From: Bacteroidota bacterium
Lineage (GTDB): Bacteria; Bacteroidota; Ignavibacteria; UBA10030; UBA8401
Assembly: GCA_035506275.1 (NCBI GenBank)
Contig: DATJPT010000009.1
Span: 186,001-250,000, forward strand
Direction: 5' to 3'
DNA length: 64,000 bases
Within the stretch, counting starts at the first letter, position 1; every line of letters starts with the position of its first letter. The notes beneath the pieces are model-generated. The model saw only the letters and a list, made by a program, of their open reading frames with translations, ran no database searches and was not told the DNA's origin. Both the position numbers and the translations under genes were made by a program. Shown here piece by piece: positions 27,419 through 35,829 of this stretch.

Positions 27419-28774
27419 ATGAAGAAAGTTTCTTTTCATACGCTAGGATGCAAGCTCAACTACGCTGAAACGGCGAGCCTCGAGAAGCAATTCGCCGACC
27501 GCGGCTTCATGATCGTTCCGTTCAGTGAGAGGTCGGACGTCTGCGTCATCAATACATGCAGCGTTACGGAACGGGCGGACCGGGAATGCCGTCAGCTCGT
27601 CCGCCGGGCAGGGCGCACCTCTCCCGATGCATTCATTGCCGTCATCGGCTGTTACGCGCAGCTCCAGCCGGAGCATGTCGCTTCGATCGACGGCGTTGAC
27701 GTTGTCCTCGGCGCGAGCGAGAAGTTCCATCTCTTCGATTATGCGGAAGGCTTCGAAAAGTTCGAATCCCCGCGCGTCTTCGTTTCCCCGATCGGCGCCG
27801 CATCGGATTTTGGACCGGCCTATTCCGGCGGCGCCGACGACCGGACAAGGGCATTCCTCAAGATCCAGGATGGATGCGATTTTAACTGTTCGTTTTGTAC
27901 GATTCCGTTGGCGAGGGGAAAAAGCAGGAGCCAATCGGTCGAAGACTGTGTTCTGCAGGCGGTTCATCTGGTCGATCAGGGATACCGGGAAATTGTTCTC
28001 ACCGGGGTCAACGTCGGAGATTTCGGCAAGCACGACGCCACCTCGCTCATCGCATTGCTGCGGCGGTTGGAAACGATCGATGGTCTCGAAAGGATCCGCA
28101 TAAGTTCAGTGGAGCCGAATCTCTTGACGGACGAGCTTCTCGACTTCTGGGTCTCGTCGGAAAAGGTTTGCAATCATTTTCACATCCCTCTTCAAAGCGG
28201 CAGCGACGAGATTCTGAAACGAATGCGGCGCCGGTATACAAGCTCCGATTACCGGTCGCTTGTCAGCTCCATTAAAACGAAAGCGCCGGATGCCGGGATC
28301 GGGGTCGATGTCATCGTCGGATTTCCGGGCGAGACGGATGAATTGTTCAGGAAGTCGTTCGACGTTCTCCATGAACTTCCCGTAAGCTATCTTCATGTGT
28401 TCACCTATTCTGAGCGCCCGAATACTCCCTCCCTGGAACTCGACGGACGCGTGGAACCGCGTGTGAGATTCAGGCGGAGCGAGATGGTGAGGATCTTGAG
28501 CGGGCAGAAACGTCAGTCGTTTTATCTGTCTCAACTCGATTCAACACAAAAGGTCCTGATAGAAAGTTCAATCGAAAAGGGAATGCTTTCCGGATACACG
28601 GAAAATTATATCCGTGTCTCGGTGCCGTATCAACCTTCGCTGGAAAATTCCATCGCAGAGGTTGTTTTGAAAGAGCGCACGCCGGAAGGTTGCAGCGGAG
28701 AAGTCAAGAGCCTCGAACCAGCGGCGAAGCGAATCCCCGTTGAGCCCCATTCAGCGCGGGCTTTTGCGCGATAA
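27419..28774 (+). CDS. mtaB: tRNA (N6-L-threonylcarbamoyladenosine(37)-C2)-methylthiotransferase
   Basis: MtaB adds a methylthio group to t6A37 of tRNAs decoding ANN codons. Three cysteines of the N-terminal UPF0004 cluster are in LGCKLNYAE, INTCSVTERA and VIGCYAQ. The radical-SAM cluster motif is GCDFNCSFCTIPLARG. A TRAM-like domain occupies the C-terminus. The LGCKLN and ARGKSRS segments favour MtaB over MiaB or RimO. It begins 18 bases after the rpsA terminator with no visible Shine-Dalgarno. Confidence 0.92.
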   Translation: MKKVSFHTLGCKLNYAETASLEKQFADRGFMIVPFSERSDVCVINTCSVTERADRECRQLVRRAGRTSPDAFIAVIGCYAQLQPEHVASIDGVDVVLGASEKFHLFDYAEGFEKFESPRVFVSPIGAASDFGPAYSGGADDRTRAFLKIQDGCDFNCSFCTIPLARGKSRSQSVEDCVLQAVHLVDQGYREIVLTGVNVGDFGKHDATSLIALLRRLETIDGLERIRISSVEPNLLTDELLDFWVSSEKVCNHFHIPLQSGSDEILKRMRRRYTSSDYRSLVSSIKTKAPDAGIGVDVIVGFPGETDELFRKSFDVLHELPVSYLHVFTYSERPNTPSLELDGRVEPRVRFRRSEMVRILSGQKRQSFYLSQLDSTQKVLIESSIEKGMLSGYTENYIRVSVPYQPSLENSIAEVVLKERTPEGCSGEVKSLEPAAKRIPVEPHSARAFAR

Positions 28775-28870
28775 TTCACGGACAACGATCGGAGGAACTG
28801 CAATACTTGGTACTAGTGAAAGCTTTCTGACCATACCATACTTCACTTTAGTACTTCTAAAGAGGGCACC

Positions 28871-29617
28871 GTGAAATCTCTCATCATTCTCGCTGTTTCC
28901 GTGATCGCGTTGGGGTCTGCATCGCTTGGACAGATTCCCGTACCGCCGCTTCGCTATACGCTGTCGACAAATCCAGGGGGGGAAATATCGCCGTTGTCTT
29001 CGCCGGTTGACAACACGCCAGGGTTCAAAAAGAAAAGCCAGGCCGTGGCAGTCCTGTATTCATTGATCCTGCCCGGAATGGGGGAATGGTATGCTGACGG
29101 GTTCAGCAGCGGGAGATATTCTCTTACTGCGGAAGCAGCCCTGTGGCTGACGTACGCATCGTTTGAACAATACGGCAGCTGGTTTCAAAGCGATGCGCGT
29201 CAGTACGCGGCAGCTCATTCGGGTGCACTTCTGGGAGGGAAGAACGACCAGTTTTTTGTCAACATGGGGAACTTCGATAACGTCTATCAATACAACGACC
29301 AGAAGCTTCGGGAACGCGACCTGGTTGATGTGTATGACCCTGCGTCCGGATACTTTTGGAGCTGGGACACCGATGCCGACCGGCTGCATTTCAGGTCGAT
29401 GCGCGTGTCGGGGGATAAGATCTTTAATAACGCGAAGTTCGTGCTGGGAGCCGTGCTTTTGAATCATATCGTCAGCGCGGTGAACGCTGCGCGGCTCGTC
29501 AGGCATTACAACAAAAATGCCGTTGAGGGACTCGGCTCCTGGCAGTTGGAGCCGAATCTGAACGGCGAGACCGGTCAGATAGACGGGATGCGGTTGACGT
29601 ATACTCAACGATTTTAG
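28871..29617 (+). CDS. Secreted protein of unknown function (DUF5683-like N-terminal part)
   Basis: The 248 residues start with a signal peptide (about 1-21, ending ASLGQ). A segment VAVLYSLILPGMGEWYADGFSSGRY resembles the PGxGxxY motif of DUF5683-type proteins. A second hydrophobic stretch lies near 195-215. The GTG start has GAGG close upstream. I cannot give a function; cell-envelope location is likely. A terminator follows. Confidence 0.65.
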   Translation: MKSLIILAVSVIALGSASLGQIPVPPLRYTLSTNPGGEISPLSSPVDNTPGFKKKSQAVAVLYSLILPGMGEWYADGFSSGRYSLTAEAALWLTYASFEQYGSWFQSDARQYAAAHSGALLGGKNDQFFVNMGNFDNVYQYNDQKLRERDLVDVYDPASGYFWSWDTDADRLHFRSMRVSGDKIFNNAKFVLGAVLLNHIVSAVNAARLVRHYNKNAVEGLGSWQLEPNLNGETGQIDGMRLTYTQRF

Positions 29618-29644
29618 GCCGAGAGTACTTTCATCAACGATCGC

Positions 29645-29672
29645 AAGCCCCGAAAGAACCGGGGCTTTTTTT
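29645..29672 (+). terminator. Intrinsic terminator upstream of truA
   Basis: AAGCCCCG (29645-29652) pairs with CGGGGCTT (29660-29667) around a 7-base loop and runs into T residues. It ends 13 bases before the truA GTG. Confidence 0.9.
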
Positions 29673-29685
29673 ATGCGAGGAAGCT

Positions 29686-30417
29686 GTGCGGAACATTAAA
29701 GTAGTCCTCGAGTATGACGGGACCGATTTTGTTGGATGGCAGCGTCAGGCCAACGGACGCTCTGTCCAGGAAGAGATCGAGACCGTCCTTCGCCTGATCA
29801 CCGATGAGTTTGTGACAGTGACCGGTGCCGGAAGAACGGACGCCGGCGTCCACGCCCGTGGGCAAGCGGCCAATTTTAAGATTGAGTCGTCGATATCGTT
29901 GAACGATCTGCAACGGGCGCTCAACAGCCTTCTGCCCGACGAGATCATTGTCCATTCCGCCGAAGAAGTACCGGAAAAGTTCTCGGCGCGGTACAGCGCG
30001 CGCGAACGCTTCTACCGTTATTTCATCGTACAGAAGCCGACAGCTATTGAGCGAAACTATTGCTGGCAGCTTTTTTATCCACTGGACGTCGATCGATTGA
30101 ATGATGCTGCCGCTCTCGTCCGGACAACAAAAGACTTTCAGTCGTTTTGCAAAGCAAACTCGGGTGTCGATAATTACGAATGCAATATCATGAGCGCCGG
30201 CTGGAGCACACCATCACCGAAGCAGCTCGTGTTCTCGATCCGTGCGAATAGGTTCTTATACGGGATGGTTCGCGCGCTTGTCGGGACGATGGTCGATGTC
30301 GGGAGAGAATATATTTCGGTTGAAGAATTCCGGAAGATCATCGAAGCAAAAGACAGGCGCGAGGCTGGCATGGCTGCTCCTCCCCAGGGACTCTTCCTGG
30401 AAGAGGTTGTGTACTGA
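29686..30417 (+). CDS. truA: tRNA pseudouridine(38-40) synthase
   Basis: TruA converts uridines 38-40 of the anticodon arm to pseudouridine. The catalytic aspartate is Asp52 in GAGRTDAGVHARGQ. Further family motifs are YRYFIV and ANRFLYGMVRALVGTMVDVG. The 243-residue length is normal. The GTG start is supported by GAGG five to eight bases upstream. It is separated from trpD by 104 bases carrying two inverted repeats. Confidence 0.95.
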   Translation: MRNIKVVLEYDGTDFVGWQRQANGRSVQEEIETVLRLITDEFVTVTGAGRTDAGVHARGQAANFKIESSISLNDLQRALNSLLPDEIIVHSAEEVPEKFSARYSARERFYRYFIVQKPTAIERNYCWQLFYPLDVDRLNDAAALVRTTKDFQSFCKANSGVDNYECNIMSAGWSTPSPKQLVFSIRANRFLYGMVRALVGTMVDVGREYISVEEFRKIIEAKDRREAGMAAPPQGLFLEEVVY

Positions 30418-30433
30418 CATGCAGCCTGTATGG

Positions 30434-30459
30434 TCGTTCAATTTTTACCATTTGAACGA
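30434..30459 (+). repeat. Inverted repeat upstream of the trpD promoter
   Basis: TCGTTCAA (30434-30441) and TTGAACGA (30452-30459) are perfect complements with a 10-base spacer. No T tract follows, so it is probably not the truA terminator. It lies 27 bases before the -35 box and may be a protein-binding site. Confidence 0.5.
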
Positions 30460-30470
30460 TTCGGCCAAGC

Positions 30471-30490
30471 ATCAATTTCGATAAATTGAT
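30471..30490 (+). promoter_or_regulatory. Candidate operator overlapping the trpD -35 box
   Basis: ATCAATTT and AAATTGAT form a perfect 8+8 inverted repeat with a 4-base CGAT spacer. Its right arm covers most of the -35 hexamer TTGATT (30486-30491), the classical position for a repressor site. No known operator consensus is claimed. Confidence 0.55.
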
Positions 30491-30514
30491 TATCTAGCGC
30501 ACATACGTTACATT
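30486..30514 (+). promoter_or_regulatory. Promoter of the trp cluster
   Basis: TTGATT (30486-30491), 17 bases, TACATT (30509-30514). The predicted transcript start (about 30521) coincides with the trpD ATG at 30522, so the mRNA may be leaderless. There is no room for a leader peptide or attenuator. Confidence 0.65.
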
Positions 30515-30521
30515 GTCACAA

Positions 30522-31529
30522 ATGGTACGAGAATCGATCCATAAATTGGTTTCAAAAAAGGACCTGACGCGTGAGGAATCCTACGATGCGATGTCGGAGA
30601 TCATGTCGGGGAATGCGTCGGAGCTGTTGATAGCCTCCTTTTTGACCGCGCTCAGGATGAAGGGGGAAGCAGTAGCGGAGATCGCAGGATGCGCCCAGGC
30701 GATGCGGGAGAAGGCGACAAGGATCGAAACGAAGCATCCCTCGGTCATCGATACATGCGGGACGGGAGGGGACGCGCTCGGGACATTTAATATCTCCACC
30801 GCCGCGGCCATTGTTGCGTGCGGCGCCGGTGCGGTCGTTGCAAAACACGGCAATCGCGCAATTTCGAGTAAATGCGGCAGCGCCGACGTTCTGAAGGCTC
30901 TCGGCGTGAACATTGAAATTCCAAAAGAGAAGGTGGAAGAGTGTCTTGACAAGGTAGGAATTGCATTTCTCTTCGCTCCGCTGATGCATGGCGCGATGAA
31001 ATACGCGGCGCCGGTCAGAAAGGAACTTGGCATGCGGACAGTCTTCAACCTCTTAGGCCCCCTTACAAATCCGGCCGGCGCACGGCGGCAACTCATGGGA
31101 GTTTTCGATGGCCGGCTAACGGAGCTTCTCGCCCGCGTCCTCCTAGATCTAGGGACTGAACGAGCGATGGTCGTCCATGGCGAAGGAGGGTTGGACGAGA
31201 TTTCCACGTTCGGCAGGACCATTATAAGCGAAATAAAAGATGGAACCGTTTCGACGTACGAGTTCGATCATTCTTCCGTGGGAATTCCGTCGGGCACACT
31301 TGACGACATCGTCGGCGGGGACGCTGAATTCAACGCACGCATCGTTAATGACATACTTAAAGGGAAAAAAAATGCGCAGCGGAATATTACGCTCCTGAAT
31401 GCAGGGGCAGCTATCTATATTGCGGGGAAAGCCTCGACCTTTGCCGAAGGGGTGAAATTAGCGGAAGAATCCATTGATTCCGGGAGGGCAAAAAAGAAGC
31501 TGGAAGAGCTGGTCAACCAGACTAATTAA
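30522..31529 (+). CDS. trpD: Anthranilate phosphoribosyltransferase
   Basis: TrpD joins anthranilate and PRPP. The 335 residues carry the glycine-rich PRPP loop TCGTGGDALGTFNIST, the NRA motif in VAKHGNRAISSKCGSAD, and LGPLTNPAGARRQLMGV. It is a free-standing TrpD without a fused TrpG glutaminase. The ATG at 30522 is preferred to a TTG at 30513, which would lie inside the predicted -10 element. trpE and trpG are not in the window. Confidence 0.96.
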   Translation: MVRESIHKLVSKKDLTREESYDAMSEIMSGNASELLIASFLTALRMKGEAVAEIAGCAQAMREKATRIETKHPSVIDTCGTGGDALGTFNISTAAAIVACGAGAVVAKHGNRAISSKCGSADVLKALGVNIEIPKEKVEECLDKVGIAFLFAPLMHGAMKYAAPVRKELGMRTVFNLLGPLTNPAGARRQLMGVFDGRLTELLARVLLDLGTERAMVVHGEGGLDEISTFGRTIISEIKDGTVSTYEFDHSSVGIPSGTLDDIVGGDAEFNARIVNDILKGKKNAQRNITLLNAGAAIYIAGKASTFAEGVKLAEESIDSGRAKKKLEELVNQTN

Positions 31530-31533
31530 GATC

Positions 31534-31623
31534 ATGTGCTCCACGTCAGAATATACAATTTCGGAACGTAACCCTCTCTCCGCGATTCTCAAAGGGGTTC
31601 GCCGCACTTCGGGAAGCAAATGA
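31534..31623 (+). CDS. Possible 29-residue small ORF between trpD and corC
   Basis: An ATG 4 bases after the trpD stop opens a 29-codon frame, MCSTSEYTISERNPLSAILK and nine more residues. Its stop overlaps the first possible corC start at 31620 in an ATGA arrangement. No Shine-Dalgarno is visible and no homology is known to me, so it may be accidental. Confidence 0.15.
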   Translation: MCSTSEYTISERNPLSAILKGVRRTSGSK

Positions 31624-31637
31624 AAAAGGATGAGAAC

Positions 31638-32501
31638 ATGAATGACGGCTCAAAGCCGCATCCTTTTTTAAGCTCGTTTATCGCGCGCCTGCTGAGCGCT
31701 TCAAAAAAGAAACGCCAGAAATATTCCGAGGACGACGTCAAACAGCTTTTAGAGGAGGGGAAGAAAAGCGGCGTCATCGATACCACCGAGCGCGAGCTGA
31801 TCGAGAGCGTTCTTGAATTCACCGACACGACAGTGAAGGAGATCATGGTTCCGCGGACCGACGTTGTGGCCGTCGAACTTTCGGTCGACCGGGACAAGCT
31901 CATCCGTGTGGTCATCGATGAAGGGTATTCGAGGGTGCCGGTCTTTCAAGGGACCATCGATAATATTGTAGGGATCGTTTACACCAAAGACCTCCTGAGC
32001 ATGTTCGAACACCGGGATGTCATTCTCCTTCAGGACATTATTCGTCCTCCGTATTTTGTCCCGGAGACGAAAAAGATCAGCGTCCTGATGCGCGAGCTGC
32101 AGACGAAGAAACAGCACATGGCGATCGTGATCGACGAATTCGGGGGCACAGAAGGAATCATTACGATGGAGGACATCCTGGAAGAGATCGTCGGGGAGAT
32201 CCGGGACGAGTATGACGAGGACCACCGCGACGTTGAGACGAATATCGACGGTTCGGTTATTGTGAACGCCGGCATGAGCATCCACGACTTCAACGAGCGG
32301 TTTCATTCTTCGATTCCGGACGACGCCGATTACGAAACGATCAGCGGATTCCTCCATAAACAGACGGGAAGAATCCCTGAGTTGCTCGAAGAGATCCCGT
32401 TTGAGAATCTCAGTTTCGTTGTGGTTAAAAAGAATGAGCGCCGTATCCGGCAGGTCAAAGTGAAAACGATCATCAGCCCGGCGAAAGAGGAGCATGAATA
32501 A
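31638..32501 (+). CDS. CorC/HlyC-type CBS-domain protein
   Basis: The protein has a short N-terminal region, then two CBS domains (about 60-180; VKEIMVPRTDVVAVEL, MAIVIDEFGGTEGIITMEDILEEIVGEI) and a C-terminal CorC/HlyC transporter-associated domain. It lacks the membrane DUF21/CNNM domain, so it is the soluble CorC form linked to magnesium and cobalt homeostasis. The ATG at 31638 has AAGGA seven bases upstream; ATG 31620 is an alternative. It lies between trpD and trpC and overlaps trpC by 8 bases, which is unexpected for a tryptophan cluster. Confidence 0.88.
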   Translation: MNDGSKPHPFLSSFIARLLSASKKKRQKYSEDDVKQLLEEGKKSGVIDTTERELIESVLEFTDTTVKEIMVPRTDVVAVELSVDRDKLIRVVIDEGYSRVPVFQGTIDNIVGIVYTKDLLSMFEHRDVILLQDIIRPPYFVPETKKISVLMRELQTKKQHMAIVIDEFGGTEGIITMEDILEEIVGEIRDEYDEDHRDVETNIDGSVIVNAGMSIHDFNERFHSSIPDDADYETISGFLHKQTGRIPELLEEIPFENLSFVVVKKNERRIRQVKVKTIISPAKEEHE

Positions 32502-33291
32502 ATTAAAGGAAATACTCGAGACCAAGCGGGTCGAAGTTGCCGCGAAGAAGACCAAGGCGCCCCTTCTTGCCCTCGTTGAGCAGTTGGAAAGCCTTCCTCC
32601 GACAAGGGGCTTCATGGATGCGATCCGGTCGCGCGAGGTCGATGAGCTCGCCTGCATCGCTGAGATCAAAAAGGCCTCACCGTCCAAGGGGGTGATCGCG
32701 AAGAATTTCCGGCCGGAGAAGATCGCGCGCGAATACCAGGTCGGAGGGGCAAAAGCGCTTTCGGTATTGACGGATGAAAAATATTTTCTGGGCTCTGATT
32801 CCTACGTCGGCGCCGTCAAGCAGCATGTCGTCCTGCCGGTGCTTCGCAAGGATTTTATCGTCGATGAATATCAGGTGTACGAGTCGCGCGTCATTGGGGC
32901 CGATGCGATCCTGCTTATCGTTGCCGCACTCAAGGAGTCGGAGCTGGTAAAATTCATGAGCATTGCGCGCGACCTCGATCTTGAGTGCCTTGTTGAATGT
33001 CATACCAAAAATGAGATCGACCGGGCGGTGCAATGCGGTGCGCTCATGATCGGCATCAACAACAGGGACCTTCAGACATTCGAGGTGAATGTTGAAACGT
33101 CGCTGATGCTGAAGCGCTTTATCCCTAACTCGACCGTGGCGGTGAGCGAAAGCGGCATTCGAAACCCGCATCATCTTGATCAGCTCCGGCAGGCCGGGTT
33201 TGACGCGATCCTCGTCGGAGAGCATTTGATGTCGCAGCAGAACCGGACAAAAGCTCTGCGCGATTTGTTTCAGGTCCCGGCGGCCGGTTAG
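32494..33291 (+). CDS. trpC: Indole-3-glycerol-phosphate synthase
   Basis: TrpC closes the indole ring from CdRP. The 265-residue TIM barrel shows EIKKASPSKGVI (substrate lysine), VLRKDFIVDEYQVYESRVIGADA, IGINNRDLQTF and VSESGIRNPHHL. The ATG overlaps the corC end by 8 bases. The stop directly abuts the trpF ATG. It is a single-function TrpC rather than a TrpC-TrpF fusion. Confidence 0.96.
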   Translation: MNKLKEILETKRVEVAAKKTKAPLLALVEQLESLPPTRGFMDAIRSREVDELACIAEIKKASPSKGVIAKNFRPEKIAREYQVGGAKALSVLTDEKYFLGSDSYVGAVKQHVVLPVLRKDFIVDEYQVYESRVIGADAILLIVAALKESELVKFMSIARDLDLECLVECHTKNEIDRAVQCGALMIGINNRDLQTFEVNVETSLMLKRFIPNSTVAVSESGIRNPHHLDQLRQAGFDAILVGEHLMSQQNRTKALRDLFQVPAAG

Positions 33292-33921
33292 ATGAGCCCC
33301 CTGTTCATAAAAATCTGCGGCATTACGACCCTCGATGACGCTCGTGCAGCAGTTAAGGGCGGCGCCGATGCTCTCGGTTTTAATTTTTACCCTGCGAGCA
33401 AACGTTACATCGCGCCGGGCCGCGCCGCTGAGATTATCAAGGAGATGCCCGCGGAAGTTTCCCGCGTAGGCGTATTTGTGGATCCCAGCAAAGAGTATGT
33501 GACGGCGGCCATTCAGGAGACTGGCATCAATGTTCTTCAGTTTTCCGGAAATGAAGCTCCTCTCGATGTTTCAGGGTTCGGCCTTCCGGTTATAAAAGCT
33601 ATTCATATCGCAGGGATGAGGTCGATCGAAGAAATGAAGTTGTATGCCGTCGACAGCTATTTGCTGGATGCGTTCAGCAGCAGCGAGTTCGGCGGAACGG
33701 GGCAAAGATTTGATTGGGCGATTGCCGAGCGGGCAAAACAATTCGGCAGGATCATTGTAGCCGGCGGCTTGACTCCCGAGAATGTTATGGATGCTGTTCG
33801 AAAAGTGAGACCATACGGGGTGGACGTCAGCAGCGGTGTTGAAATCCGTCCCGGCGTTAAGGATCATCAGAAAATGATAGACTTTATTCGTCAAGCGCGT
33901 GAGGCGCATTCCTTAGGTTAA
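33292..33921 (+). CDS. trpF: Phosphoribosylanthranilate isomerase
   Basis: TrpF converts phosphoribosylanthranilate to CdRP. Visible motifs in the 209 residues are [12 protein letters not shown] (catalytic Cys), [27 protein letters not shown] and AGGLTPENV, with VDVSSGVE near the end. It starts directly at the trpC stop and precedes trpB by 4 bases, so translation is tightly coupled. Confidence 0.96.
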   Translation: MSPLFIKICGITTLDDARAAVKGGADALGFNFYPASKRYIAPGRAAEIIKEMPAEVSRVGVFVDPSKEYVTAAIQETGINVLQFSGNEAPLDVSGFGLPVIKAIHIAGMRSIEEMKLYAVDSYLLDAFSSSEFGGTGQRFDWAIAERAKQFGRIIVAGGLTPENVMDAVRKVRPYGVDVSSGVEIRPGVKDHQKMIDFIRQAREAHSLG

Positions 33922-33925
33922 AGTC

Positions 33926-35143
33926 ATGCAGAGTATGCAGAAGGTCAAATATCCGGAAAGTCTTCCCGACGGCAAGGGGCACTTCGGCGTCTACGGCGGC
34001 CGATACATCCCGGAAACATTGCTGCCCGCAGTCGAAGAATTGACCTCCCGCTATCTTCAGCTTCGCAGCGATGGGAATTTTCAAAAAGAATTTCGTTACT
34101 ATTTAAAACACTTTGTGGGAAGAGAGACCCCGCTTTATTTTGCGGAACGTTTAACTTCTCATGCTGGCGGGGCGAAGATCTATCTCAAGCGGGAGGACTT
34201 GTGCCACACCGGAGCCCATAAAATCAATAATACCATCGGCCAGGTTCTGATCGCCAAGCGAATGGGGAAGAAGAGAATTATTGCGGAGACCGGCGCCGGC
34301 CAACACGGGGTGGCCACGGCGACCGTCTGTGCATTGTTTGGACTGGAGTGCATCGTCTATATGGGGGAGGAGGATATGGAGCGGCAGGCGCCCAACGTGG
34401 CCCGGATGAAATTGCTCGGCGCTGAGGTGCGGCCGGTCTCTTCGGGGAGCAGGACATTGAAGGATGCAACGAGCGAGGCGATCCGTGATTGGGTGACGAA
34501 CGTCGAAACGACGTTCTACATTATCGGCTCGGTCGTCGGAATGCATCCGTATCCGATGATGGTGCGTGATTTTCAATCGGTGATCGGCGAAGAGACCCGG
34601 CGCCAGATCGTTGAAGCAGAAGGTAAACTCCCCGAAGCCATCGTTGCATGTGTCGGCGGGGGAAGCAACTCGATGGGCATGTTTTATCCTTTTTTGAACG
34701 ACGTCCCCGCCGTTAAACTCATCGGCGTTGAAGCGGCCGGGCTTGGGCTGGAGAGCGGAAAACATGCCGCGGCGCTTGCGAAAGGGAAACAGGGAGTGCT
34801 GCACGGAGCGATGCAATACTTGCTGCAGGATGAGGATGGCCAGGTGCAACTCGCCCACTCGATCTCGGCCGGCTTGGATTATCCGGGAGTGGGCCCGGAG
34901 CATTGCTATTTGAAGGACAATAACCTGGTCGAGTATGTTTCAATCACGGACAAAGAAGCGCTCGATGCGATGGTTCTTCTTTCCCGTATCGAGGGAATCA
35001 TCCCGGCGTTGGAGTCCGCACACGCCGTGGCGCACGCCGTAAAAGCTGCTCCGGCGATGGGAAAAAAAGAAACGCTTATTGTGAACCTCTCGGGGCGGGG
35101 GGATAAAGATATGAGCACGGTAATGAACGCGATGAAGCTGTGA
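33926..35143 (+). CDS. trpB: Tryptophan synthase beta chain (TrpB1 type)
   Basis: TrpB condenses indole with serine. The 405 residues carry the PLP lysine Lys99 in [28 protein letters not shown], and the phosphate loop [10 protein letters not shown]. The sequence is the TrpB1 form, which normally works in a complex with TrpA and channels indole. No trpA follows; the next gene is on the opposite strand 26 bases away. TrpA must be encoded elsewhere or is lacking. Confidence 0.96.
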   Translation: MQSMQKVKYPESLPDGKGHFGVYGGRYIPETLLPAVEELTSRYLQLRSDGNFQKEFRYYLKHFVGRETPLYFAERLTSHAGGAKIYLKREDLCHTGAHKINNTIGQVLIAKRMGKKRIIAETGAGQHGVATATVCALFGLECIVYMGEEDMERQAPNVARMKLLGAEVRPVSSGSRTLKDATSEAIRDWVTNVETTFYIIGSVVGMHPYPMMVRDFQSVIGEETRRQIVEAEGKLPEAIVACVGGGSNSMGMFYPFLNDVPAVKLIGVEAAGLGLESGKHAAALAKGKQGVLHGAMQYLLQDEDGQVQLAHSISAGLDYPGVGPEHCYLKDNNLVEYVSITDKEALDAMVLLSRIEGIIPALESAHAVAHAVKAAPAMGKKETLIVNLSGRGDKDMSTVMNAMKL

Positions 35144-35169
35144 CCTGAATTCTTGCTTCCGTACGGCTG

Positions 35170-35829
35170 CTACAGTTTTTCTGCTACGATAAAAATATCT
35201 CCTTTTCCGAAATGCCTTCCCAGCGTCAGTTTCTTCCAGGTATACCACAATACTTTCACAACAGCACGCGGGCCGATCTTTGTGCGTAATGTATGCCCCG
35301 TGTCTTTATCGTAGCCGGATGCTGATACGTTAAGTCCTGCATGCCCGAGGAGTTTTTCGAGCAGAGGGATCGGGTAAGGTCTGACATGGGTGGTATCGAG
35401 CCAAAAAGTCTCCAGAGCGACGTCAAGCTGAAGGAAATTCGGCGTAAGAATGACAATGCGTCCCCCTTTGCGTAAAGAGCGCGCAGCAAATTCAAAGAGC
35501 TGCATCACGGTCTTTGGTGCCATGTGTTCGATAATGTGGCTCAGCATCACGCCGTCAAATTGTTGGCGGGTTGTCTTTAGGAACTGCAACGCATCCTTCT
35601 CGAAAACGGTAAGCTTTTTCCCCTTGCATGCCATGATCGATTGATGGAATGTATCGATGCCGACTGCTTCGACGCCGCGTTCTTTGAGAAGTTCCATAAA
35701 GACACCGGTGCCGCAGCCAACGTCCAGCACAACCTGTCCGGGGGAGAACAGCTCCGCATATTTCTTTTGATAGGCACGGGAAAACTCGCTTCCCGCCATG
35801 AACTGACTTGGATTAAATTCCTTTGCCAT
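35170..35829 (-). CDS. Class I SAM-dependent methyltransferase
   Basis: The 219-residue protein has motif I VVLDVGCGTGVFMELLKERG near residue 31, followed by AVGID and the later MLSHIIEHM and LRKGGRIVILTPN. This is the UbiE/Ubi-G-like group common in glycan clusters. The start at MAKEFNPSQ is preferred; the frame is open to 35874. The gene overlaps the preceding glycosyltransferase gene by 17 bases, so it may modify the same glycan or lipid. The substrate is unknown. Confidence 0.82.
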   Translation of the reverse strand: MAKEFNPSQFMAGSEFSRAYQKKYAELFSPGQVVLDVGCGTGVFMELLKERGVEAVGIDTFHQSIMACKGKKLTVFEKDALQFLKTTRQQFDGVMLSHIIEHMAPKTVMQLFEFAARSLRKGGRIVILTPNFLQLDVALETFWLDTTHVRPYPIPLLEKLLGHAGLNVSASGYDKDTGHTLRTKIGPRAVVKVLWYTWKKLTLGRHFGKGDIFIVAEKL

